Below are positions 53,145 through 60,133 of a DNA stretch of 64,000 nucleotides, one piece after another. The notes beneath the pieces are model-generated. The model ran no database searches and was not told the DNA's origin. It worked only from the letters and a program-made list of their open reading frames with translations. How positions within the stretch are numbered: the first letter of the stretch is position 1; every line of letters starts with the position of its first letter. Location of the stretch: NCBI RefSeq assembly GCF_001883705.2, contig NZ_MDEQ02000016.1:115251-179250 (forward strand). The letters are read 5' to 3'. The DNA is from Burkholderia catarinensis (lineage in GTDB: Bacteria > Pseudomonadota > Gammaproteobacteria > Burkholderiales > Burkholderiaceae). The translations under genes and the position numbers were made by a program.

Positions 53145-54125
53145 ATGAGCATGCAGGACATCACCGGGCATTACGCGATTCCGCTCGCGCATCCGTATTC
53201 GGATGTGCCGCCGCCGTATGGCCGGCGGCGCCGGCCGTTCGTGGCGAGCCGGCGGCAGCGGCCGAACGTGTTTGATCTGTACGGCGCGCGGCGCGTGCCG
53301 CCCGCCGCGCCCGAGAAAACCGCGAACGTCGCCAAGGCCGTGAGCGCCAGGGATTTCGGTTCGGACAACCAGGCGTGGGTCAGGCCGCATCCGTTGCGCC
53401 GCAAGTGGCGGCTGACGTTGATGGCGTGCGCGATATTCGGGGCGGCTTGCATCGTCGCGACGCATTTCTTCGAAGAGCGCCAGCATGCGGCGGAGCATGG
53501 TTCCGTCTACTCGGCGGCGATCTCGGTCGCGCCGGCGGTGGTGGCGGAGGTTGTCGCGGCGGAGGTGACGCCAAGGGCCGGCAAGCCGACGGAATCGACT
53601 GCCCCGCAAGCGGCTCGCGCATCGGGGCAGGACGAGCAACTGGCGTCCGCGGCGGTCGTCGCGGTGGAAACCGCGTCCGCGGCATCGCGGGCGTTGCGGG
53701 CCGGCAGCGCATCGCCGGCGAGCGCGCCCGTGGCGGTTGCGGTCGTGGTCGAAACGAACGTGGTGCCGGCGGATTCCGCGGCCCCGCGGGCCCGCCGCGC
53801 ATCGTCGGCGAACAAGCCGGCGGCTGCGATGGCGACGCGTTCGGCGGTGAAGCCGGCCGGTGCACCGCACGACAAGGCGGCGCATGCCGCGCCGAGCGTA
53901 GCCGCCGCGGCCAGCGGTGCGACGAAGCAAGTGCAAACCGCGCGTGCCGCCGAGGCGCCGCCGGCCGCGGCCCAAGCCGTCGGCATGACGGCCGCCGAGT
54001 TCACGCACTGGCTGGCGGCGACGCGCGAGACCGCGCGACCGGCCGCCGCACCCGCCCGATCCGACGCAGGAGGCACCGATCTCTCGGTCGACCTGCCGAG
54101 CCATACGCGCCTGACCGCGTACTGA
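53145..54125 (+). CDS. Single-pass membrane protein with Ala/Val-rich exterior, unknown function
   Basis: This is a protein of about 326 residues. The first 90 are basic and Pro-rich (GRRRRPFVASRRQRPNVFDLYGARRVPP), then one transmembrane segment (about 90-110, LTLMACAIFGAACIVATHFF), then a long low-complexity Ala/Val/Ser/Pro region and a short C-terminal domain (MTAAEFTHWLAATRETARPA). The likely topology is N-in/C-out, with a periplasmic tail. I do not recognise the family. ATG 53145 is chosen from the promoter position; there is no good Shine-Dalgarno and ATG 53151 is an alternative. The same frame is open upstream into the truncated hydrolase. Confidence 0.55.
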   Translation: MSMQDITGHYAIPLAHPYSDVPPPYGRRRRPFVASRRQRPNVFDLYGARRVPPAAPEKTANVAKAVSARDFGSDNQAWVRPHPLRRKWRLTLMACAIFGAACIVATHFFEERQHAAEHGSVYSAAISVAPAVVAEVVAAEVTPRAGKPTESTAPQAARASGQDEQLASAAVVAVETASAASRALRAGSASPASAPVAVAVVVETNVVPADSAAPRARRASSANKPAAAMATRSAVKPAGAPHDKAAHAAPSVAAAASGATKQVQTARAAEAPPAAAQAVGMTAAEFTHWLAATRETARPAAAPARSDAGGTDLSVDLPSHTRLTAY

Positions 54126-54374
54126 GCGGCTGCGTGCCGAAGCGGCCGGCGGCGCCCCTTCGGGGCCGCTGTTGCCGCGCATCGGCATGCGTTGCGTTCG
54201 CGCGGCATGCCGCGCCGATTCAACGAAGGTTCTCCTCTGTTCGACGGCCGCTCGTTTAGACCGGCCGCTTCCTGTTCCGTGCGCCTTCCTGTCGTCGACG
54301 ATGCAGACCGCGATACCGATCGGCTGCGCGCGACAACGTACACGCGCACCGCATCGCCGGTCGCGACCGCAGAA

Positions 54375-54417
54375 TCGGACTTGGCCGATTCCCTGACACG
54401 CCTGCTTCCCCGACAAT
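54375..54417 (+). promoter_or_regulatory. Box-dependent promoter of candidate small RNA 3
   Basis: The box TCGGACTTGGCCGA (54375-54388), exactly 23 nt, then GACAAT (54412-54417) in the context CGACAATC, matching the small RNA promoters at 23.6 and 49.3 kb. Confidence 0.55.
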
Positions 54418-54423
54418 CGAAGT

Positions 54424-54506
54424 TCAGCAGCCCGGCACGCCTGTCGTGCGGGGCCGCGAGTCGTCTCCGTTTTTGCGGCCGGTCTCATCGACTGGCCGCT
54501 TTTTTT
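54424..54506 (+). ncRNA. Candidate small RNA 3 or marC leader, about 83 nt
   Basis: Predicted from the box promoter to an intrinsic terminator 38 bp before the MarC gene. A T5 run (54470-54474) before the terminator stem is a plausible Hfq contact. It could be a free small RNA or an attenuator of the MarC gene. The remaining gap DNA (54126-54374) shows nothing I can support. Confidence 0.5.
54475..54506 (+). terminator. Intrinsic terminator of candidate small RNA 3
   Basis: A ten-pair stem with one G-T wobble (GCGGCC at 54475-54480 pairs with 54494-54499, continued by GGTC/GACT) and seven T at 54500-54506. Confidence 0.82.
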
Positions 54507-54543
54507 CTTCATCCCCTGCCTGTTATCGAGGAGCCCGATCGCG

Positions 54544-55212
54544 ATGCAGATCGACCGCCTGATTCCTGAAATCCTGTTTGGCTTCACGGGCCTGATCGGC
54601 ATCATCAATCCGTTCGGGATGGCGTTCGTGTTTCTCGAACGCACGCAATCGCTGACGGAAGCCGAGCGCGCGATCCTGTCGAAACGGCTCGCGACGAACG
54701 TGTTCTTCACGTTGCTCGTGATCTTCTTTGTCGGTGCGCCGGTATTGAACTTCTTCGGGATTTCGATGGAAGCGCTGCGGATCGGCGGCGGCTTCGCGGT
54801 GGCCGTGGCAGGCTGGTCGATGCTCAATGCGCCCGACGTGCCGGGCGGCGACAGTGCCACGCACGGCGACGATCTGCAGAAACTGATGGCGCGCGCGTTC
54901 TTCCCGCTCACGGTGCCGCTGACGATCGGCCCCGGTTCGATCGCGGCCGGCATCGCGCTGCATGCGAACCGCGCGCGCACGGCCGCCGACTATCTGGTGT
55001 CGGGCGTGGTGTCGCTTGCGGTCGCGGCGCTCGTCGCGTTCGCGATCTGGCAGATCTACAGCCGTGCCACGACGCTCGCGCGCTATCTCGGCGGCGAGGG
55101 GACGAAAGTGGCGGTGCGGGTGTCGGCGTTCCTGCTGCTGTGCGTGGGCGTGCAGATCATGCTGACGGGGCTGGCGGCGTTCGTGCAGATGCTCGGCGGG
55201 CAGGCGGGGTGA
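54544..55212 (+). CDS. MarC family integral membrane protein
   Basis: This is a 222-residue protein with six hydrophobic segments. IPEILFGFTGLIGIINPFGMAFVFL, the conserved GGFAVAVAGWSML and AFFPLTVPLTIGPGSIA (the TxPLxxGPG motif) are typical of MarC/YchE proteins. The family was once thought to give antibiotic resistance, but its transport substrate is unproven. ATG 54544. It lies just after the small RNA 3 terminator and may depend on read-through. Confidence 0.92.
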   Translation: MQIDRLIPEILFGFTGLIGIINPFGMAFVFLERTQSLTEAERAILSKRLATNVFFTLLVIFFVGAPVLNFFGISMEALRIGGGFAVAVAGWSMLNAPDVPGGDSATHGDDLQKLMARAFFPLTVPLTIGPGSIAAGIALHANRARTAADYLVSGVVSLAVAALVAFAIWQIYSRATTLARYLGGEGTKVAVRVSAFLLLCVGVQIMLTGLAAFVQMLGGQAG

Positions 55213-55400
55213 CGGGTCGAGGGGGGCGGCCCGGCATCGATTCGACGTGCCGAGATCCGGGCCAATGCGTTACATCAGGCTTCGCCTGAACCCTTGCGAT
55301 CCCCTGCGCCGCACAGGCTTCATCGCGTTGCGACGCGTCCACGGTATGCCGCCCCGCGTTGTCGGCGCGCGGCAGGAAATGACGCTGAACGGGAAGGGTC

Positions 55401-56237
55401 TTATTCCGGGCGTCGCGGCCGGTCGATGTCGGCATGCGCCGGCGGCGGCACCGCCGCGCCGCAATGCGGGCAGCACCGTGTTTCCTTGTCGGCGTCCGCG
55501 CGCCGCTGCTCCAGCGCCGACGCGATCAGCTCGGCGCCCATGATGCCGGTCGGGAACGCGATGATGCCGTAGCCGAGCAGGATCGCGCACGACGTGATGA
55601 GGCGGCCGAGCGGTGTATGCGGCGTCAGGTCGCCGTAGCCGGTCGTGCTCATCGTCACGGCGGCCCAGTAGACGCCTACCGGTATGCTCGTGATCCCGTT
55701 CTCCGGGCCCTCGACGAGGAAGATCACCGTACCGAGAATCACCACGAGCACGAACATCCCGCCGATGAACACGAAGATCTTGCGCCGCGCACGCGTGAGC
55801 GCGCGGATCAGCATCTGCCCTTCCTCGAGATAGATCGCCAGCCCGAGGATGCGGAACACGCGCAGCAGTCGCAACAGGCGCACGTCGATCAGCGCGTGCA
55901 GGCCGGGGAAGAAGAACGCGAGATAGGTCGGCAGCACCGACACGAGATCGACGATCCCGAAGAAGCTGCGTGCATAGGCCAGCGGCCTGCGCGCGGTGAG
56001 CAGCCGCACTGCATACTCGAGCGTGAACAGCAGCGTGAACGCCCATTCCGCTGCGTAGAGGGCATCGCCATACCGTTCGTGCAGGTCGTGCACGCTATCG
56101 GCCATCACGACGAGCACGCTCGCGACGATGAGCGCGAGCACCGCGACGTCCAGGTTGCGGAGGAACGAAGGGCGGCGGGTGAAACGCGCGACGGCATCGC
56201 ACATCGCGTCGAAGGTGGACCGGATAGGAGCAATCAT
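55401..56237 (-). CDS. Voltage-gated-type potassium channel subunit with C-terminal zinc-ribbon motif
   Basis: This is a 278-residue protein with six transmembrane segments. S4 carries regularly spaced Arg (DVRLLRLLRVFRILGL, about 118-133), and the pore has the selectivity filter TTGYGD (198-203). S6 is followed by a short cytoplasmic tail containing CCPHCGA (about 255), half of a zinc-ribbon-like motif. It should form a tetrameric K+ channel opened by voltage. ATG 56237 has no Shine-Dalgarno, and the predicted transcription start falls next to it. The family assignment is firm. Confidence 0.93.
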   Translation of the reverse strand: MIAPIRSTFDAMCDAVARFTRRPSFLRNLDVAVLALIVASVLVVMADSVHDLHERYGDALYAAEWAFTLLFTLEYAVRLLTARRPLAYARSFFGIVDLVSVLPTYLAFFFPGLHALIDVRLLRLLRVFRILGLAIYLEEGQMLIRALTRARRKIFVFIGGMFVLVVILGTVIFLVEGPENGITSIPVGVYWAAVTMSTTGYGDLTPHTPLGRLITSCAILLGYGIIAFPTGIMGAELIASALEQRRADADKETRCCPHCGAAVPPPAHADIDRPRRPE

Positions 56238-56244
56238 GCGCCCG

Positions 56245-56287
56245 AGTTTACGGACGGTGCGCGGCAGGGCCTATCAGACCGGTCTGA
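56245..56287 (-). promoter_or_regulatory. Box-dependent promoter of the K+ channel gene
   Basis: The box TCAGACCGGTCTGA (56274-56287) is part of a perfect 16-bp palindrome (56273-56288). Exactly 23 nt later on the minus strand is TAAACT (56250-56245), 4/6. The start is expected near 56238, one base before the ATG. Confidence 0.55.
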
Positions 56288-56343
56288 TTCAAGTGCGCTT
56301 GCCGCGCTGTCGCGGCGCGTTTCCCGGCCGGAGGGCGCGAGAC

Positions 56344-56372
56344 GGCCGACGATGCGTGGTGCCCCGTCGGCC
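56344..56372 (-). terminator. Weak stem-loop after the APC permease gene
   Basis: An 8-bp stem (GGCCGACG, 56344-56351, with 56365-56372) lies 10 bp after the permease stop on the minus strand. There is no T run, so terminator function is uncertain. Confidence 0.3.
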
Positions 56373-56381
56373 GGTCGTCGT

Positions 56382-58043
56382 TCAATGTCCCCAGACCAGA
56401 TGATGTGCGCCGCCGACTGCCAGCACGGCGCCGATCAGCGCCGCATACGGCATCAGGTTCAACCACATCGCGCGCTTCGGCACTTCGAGTTCCATGTCGC
56501 GCTGCATCTGCTCCGGGAACCGGCCACGATCCTGCCAGTAGTGGCGATAGACGAACACCGGCACGATCAGCAGCATCGCGATCAGGCCGTTGCGCAGCGT
56601 GCCTTCGCCCTGGAGATCGGCGCCCGCGCCCGCATAGACGAGGTTCGCGTAGCCGCAGATCGCGCCGGCGACCAGCAGCCACGTCGGGCAGCGGAACGGC
56701 CGATCCCAGTTGCCGCGATCCATCCGGTGGATCCAGCCCGACTGAAGATTCAGGAATACGAACAGCATGTAGCAGACGTTCGAGATCGACAGCACCGTCA
56801 AGTAATCCGACATCATCAGCAACACGAGGTTGAAGCCGAGATCGGTCCACATCGCGCGTGTGGGCGAGCCGTGCTCGTTCACGTGCGACAGGTACTTCGG
56901 CAGCCAGCCGTCGACCGATGCCTGGTACAGCGTGCGCGACGAGCCCATCATCGACGTCATCACGATCAGCAGGATCGACAGCATCAGCATCACGACGACC
57001 GCATTCGCGACCCACGCGCCGCCGCCGACGATCTTCGCCATCGCGGCCGCCACGCCGGTGCCGTCGCGGATCGACGGATCGAGCATTGCCTGCGCGCCGA
57101 GCGCACCCTGGAACGCCAGCGGCACGAGCGTCATCACGACGAGACACAGCGCACCCGACCAGAAGATCGCCTTGGCGGTATCGCGCCGCGGATCGCGGAA
57201 TTCGCGCGTGTAGCAGACCGCCGTCTCGAAACCGTACGACGCCCAGCCGGCCATGAACATCGCGCCGAGCGCCATCGTGACGCCTTGCCCGTTCCACGAG
57301 CCGAACGTCCCGGCCGTGAGGTTGCCGTGCGCGTCGTGACCGAGTGGCAGCAGCGGGAGCAGGTTCGACATCGGCACGTCGCCGGTGACGAACGGCACGA
57401 TGCCGACGATCAGCAGCGGCGTGAGCGACGCGATGCCGAGAATGCGCTGCGTGCGCGCAGCCTTCGATGCACCGCTATGTTGAAGCTTGAACGTGATGAG
57501 AAGCAGGATCGTCGCGATGATGAACGTCGCATTGATCCGCAGGGACAGACCCGGCTTGATGAATCCGAGATCCGCAATCTTGAGCTGCCAGTGCAGCACC
57601 GCCGCGTCGGCGGGAAAGAGGCTCGTGAGCGCATAGCTCGCCGCGAGGCCGCAGCCGAGCGCAAGCATCGGCGACCACGCGAGCCAGTTGCACCACACGG
57701 AAACCGGGGCAATCAGCTTGCTGTAACGGACCCAGCCGATCGCGCCATATACGGACGCGCCGCCCGATTTATGGGGAAATAGTCCCGATATTTCCGCATA
57801 AGTCGCGCTTTGAATCAGCCCCATCGTGATCGCGGCGATCCAGATCGCCCACGCGGGCTGGCCGATCGTCGCGCATACGCCGCCGATCGTGAACAGCACG
57901 CCTGCCGGCACGCCGCTCGTTACCCAGAATGCGTCTTTCCAGGTCAGGCCGCGCTGGAGGGTGTGAGTGCCTGATTCGGGTTCGTGCGAGCCGGAGCGAT
58001 CCGCGCGAGCGACGCTGCGCGCGCGCAGTTCTGCTTCGCTCAT
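56382..58043 (-). CDS. APC superfamily amino acid/polyamine permease
   Basis: This is a 553-residue inner-membrane transporter with 12 or more hydrophobic segments. AFWVTSGVPAGVLFTIGGVCATIGQPAW at TM1 and SATYAEISGLFPHKSGGASVYGAIGWVRY at TM2-3 are typical APC motifs. A long hydrophilic N-terminus (about 45 residues) precedes TM1. The substrate is not identifiable from sequence. ATG 58043, preceded by GGCGGAA. Two tandem boxes lie 87-121 bp upstream. Confidence 0.9.
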   Translation of the reverse strand: MSEAELRARSVARADRSGSHEPESGTHTLQRGLTWKDAFWVTSGVPAGVLFTIGGVCATIGQPAWAIWIAAITMGLIQSATYAEISGLFPHKSGGASVYGAIGWVRYSKLIAPVSVWCNWLAWSPMLALGCGLAASYALTSLFPADAAVLHWQLKIADLGFIKPGLSLRINATFIIATILLLITFKLQHSGASKAARTQRILGIASLTPLLIVGIVPFVTGDVPMSNLLPLLPLGHDAHGNLTAGTFGSWNGQGVTMALGAMFMAGWASYGFETAVCYTREFRDPRRDTAKAIFWSGALCLVVMTLVPLAFQGALGAQAMLDPSIRDGTGVAAAMAKIVGGGAWVANAVVVMLMLSILLIVMTSMMGSSRTLYQASVDGWLPKYLSHVNEHGSPTRAMWTDLGFNLVLLMMSDYLTVLSISNVCYMLFVFLNLQSGWIHRMDRGNWDRPFRCPTWLLVAGAICGYANLVYAGAGADLQGEGTLRNGLIAMLLIVPVFVYRHYWQDRGRFPEQMQRDMELEVPKRAMWLNLMPYAALIGAVLAVGGAHHLVWGH

Positions 58044-58129
58044 CTAAATATATTCCGCCATGATATGAAGCGGCGAGTTTATCAAGCGAAAGCGGGAAAA
58101 CCGCGGGCCCTCGAGCGTTGAAAGGAAAA

Positions 58130-58164
58130 AAGGACCAGTCCCATACGAGTCAGGACCGGTCCTA
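58130..58164 (-). promoter_or_regulatory. Tandem palindromic boxes upstream of the APC permease gene
   Basis: Minus strand: TAGGACCGGTCCTG (58164-58151) and TGGGACTGGTCCTT (58143-58130), centres 21 bp apart, two helical turns. No -10 occurs at 23 nt; GATAAA (58083-58078) is 46 nt away, so control may differ here. The rest of the 355-bp gap 58044-58398 shows no gene. Confidence 0.55.
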
Positions 58165-58398
58165 TGTCATCACGCAACGATTCGCGGCGAGGTGCCGCCG
58201 GATGGCGCCGAGGATGGCCGGTGCGGATCGGCGATGCTGACGCCGCCAACCGTCACCCGATCCATTCACGGCCATCGGCGGCGGGCTCCTCGCTGGCCTG
58301 TCGATCGGTGAACACCATAGAGCACACGCCAGGTCAGGCATCGCCGCGCGGAAGGAGACAACAATCGGGAGCCGCATCGGGCCGGCCGTCGCGTTTCA

Positions 58399-59100
58399 TT
58401 ACCGCCCGGCGCCGGCCGGCACGCCAGCATCGCGCGAGCGCTCGATGTCGGGGCTGCGATACGCGCGCTCGGGAATCTCGGCGAGCCGCGACGCGTGCAC
58501 CTGCTGCGGCGCGAGGCCGTAGAACTTCTGAAAGCTCATAATCAGCGGCGACCACTTGTCCGGATCGATGCGGTCCGGGTGCCCGTCCATCAGCAGGTCG
58601 GGATGCACGTGCACGCGCTGGATGCGCACCTCGAACACGCGGATGTGGCCGCGCAGGTCGGGCGCTTCTTCGCCCACCCCGTGCGTGGCCGAGACGACCG
58701 CCTCCATGTGCACCGGGCATTCGAGCGCGCGCGGCGGCGACACGGTTTGCGACGCCGCCTCGGCGAGCCCGGCCGTGCCGAACTTGTCGGGTTCGTACAC
58801 ATAGCCTTTCGCGCGCTTGCCGTCGGGCACCGGATACGTGCCCGTCGTGCGCGCGATCCGGTCGACCGCGTGCGCCTGCGCCGACGACGGCAGGTTTAGC
58901 ACGCATTCGCCGGTACGCAGCAGGTTGCGGGTGGTCTGCGAACTGGCGGCGATGCCGATCACGCAGCGCCAGCCGAGCCAGAACGCGGACGAGATCGGCG
59001 CGAGATTGGCCGTGCCGTTCTCGTTCAGCGTGCTGACCAGCACGACGGGCGTGCCGAAATAGAGGATGTTCGGTTCGGTGATGCAATGCGGAGCGTTCAT
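58399..59100 (-). CDS. Flavin reductase family protein (FMN-binding split barrel)
   Basis: This is a 233-residue cytoplasmic protein. NILYFGTPVVLVSTLNENGTANLAPISSAFWLGWRCVIGI and TTRNLLRTGECVLNLPSS are the FMN-binding split-barrel core found in flavin reductases and related oxidases (PigA/HpaC-like domain). There is no partner monooxygenase nearby, so the physiological role is open. ATG 59100. It stands alone, upstream of a divergent thioredoxin gene. Confidence 0.85.
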   Translation of the reverse strand: MNAPHCITEPNILYFGTPVVLVSTLNENGTANLAPISSAFWLGWRCVIGIAASSQTTRNLLRTGECVLNLPSSAQAHAVDRIARTTGTYPVPDGKRAKGYVYEPDKFGTAGLAEAASQTVSPPRALECPVHMEAVVSATHGVGEEAPDLRGHIRVFEVRIQRVHVHPDLLMDGHPDRIDPDKWSPLIMSFQKFYGLAPQQVHASRLAEIPERAYRSPDIERSRDAGVPAGAGR

Positions 59101-59325
59101 GGTCGGGGCCTTCGTCGAGGGATCAGTCCGCATGCTGATCCTGTCGTGGCGGCGCGGCACTCCGGATCTTGTCGTGTCATTCCGGCGCGCGCAGGCGGCA
59201 TGTGTGCCGGAACGGGCCGGTCGGCATCGCGCGCGCTTTTCCGCTACAGTGGGAAATCGCAGGCCGTGCATGCCGCACCACGCGGGCACGCGCGGCCACG
59301 TTCCGCCAACGCACACGAGGGCCTG

Positions 59326-59652
59326 ATGGACACCGAGCAACGCTATACCGCCAACGCGCCGACGCGCGCGGAAGTCGACGCACTGGGCGGTGCCACCGTC
59401 ATCGAATTCGGCGCGAACTGGTGCGGGATCTGCGCAGGCGCGCAACCCGATATCGTCGCGTCGTTCTCCGCGCATCCCGCCGTGCGGCACCTGAAGATCG
59501 AGGACGGCCCGGGCCGCCCGCTCGGCCGCTCGTTCGGCGTGAAACTGTGGCCGACGCTGGTGTTCCTGCGCGACGGCGTCGAAGTCGCGCGCGTCGTGCG
59601 CCCCGCCGACGCGAAACAGATCGAAGCCGACGGCTTCGCCGCGCTGGCCTGA
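59326..59652 (+). CDS. Thioredoxin-like protein (CGIC active site)
   Basis: This is a 108-residue cytoplasmic thioredoxin fold with the active site NWCGIC (Cys33, Cys36) in place of WCGPC, and the cis-Pro in KLWPTLVFLRDG. With Ile instead of Pro between the cysteines, the redox potential should differ from classic thioredoxin. ATG 59326. The YjbQ-family gene follows after 10 bp and is probably co-transcribed. Confidence 0.9.
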   Translation: MDTEQRYTANAPTRAEVDALGGATVIEFGANWCGICAGAQPDIVASFSAHPAVRHLKIEDGPGRPLGRSFGVKLWPTLVFLRDGVEVARVVRPADAKQIEADGFAALA

Positions 59653-59662
59653 GGTCACGGCG

Positions 59663-60082
59663 ATGCAACAGGCACTCACGCATATCGGCGTCGACGCACG
59701 CGGCAGCGGCCTCGTCGAATTCACGCCGCAGGTGCGTGCGTTCGTCGACCAGCAGGCGATCCGCACCGGCCTGCTCACCGTGTTCTGCCGCCATACGTCG
59801 GCATCGCTGCTGATCCAGGAGAATGCCGATCCGTCGGTGCGGCGCGATCTCGAACGCTATTTCGCGACGCTCGCGCCCGAGGACGACACGCGCTACGAGC
59901 ACGACACCGAAGGGGCCGACGACATGCCGGCGCATCTGCGCACGGCGCTTACGCAGGTGCAGTTGTCGATTCCGGTCGAGCAAGGGCGCATGGTGCTCGG
60001 CACCTGGCAGGGGATCTACCTGTTCGAGCATCGCCGCGCGGCGCACCGGCGCGACATCGTGCTGCATCTGATCGGCGAATAG
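59663..60082 (+). CDS. YjbQ family (UPF0047) protein
   Basis: This is a 139-residue protein. FCRHTSASLLIQENADPSVRRDLERYFATLAPED and the C-terminal GRMVLGTWQGIYLFEHRRAAHRRDIVLHLIGE match the YjbQ/UPF0047 family, trimeric proteins with a conserved metal-binding His/Glu site; thiamine-phosphate synthase activity has been reported for members, but the main role is unclear. ATG 59663. Full length for the family. Confidence 0.93.
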   Translation: MQQALTHIGVDARGSGLVEFTPQVRAFVDQQAIRTGLLTVFCRHTSASLLIQENADPSVRRDLERYFATLAPEDDTRYEHDTEGADDMPAHLRTALTQVQLSIPVEQGRMVLGTWQGIYLFEHRRAAHRRDIVLHLIGE

Positions 60083-60133
60083 ACGGGAAGACGAGCGGGA
60101 AGGCGAGCGGGAACGCGCGATGCCGCGCCTGGC

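Noticed and set aside
53088..54980. Long minus-strand frame opposite the single-pass membrane protein gene
   Set aside because: It is Arg-rich, crosses the small RNA 3 unit and the marC start, and lacks any recognisable domain.
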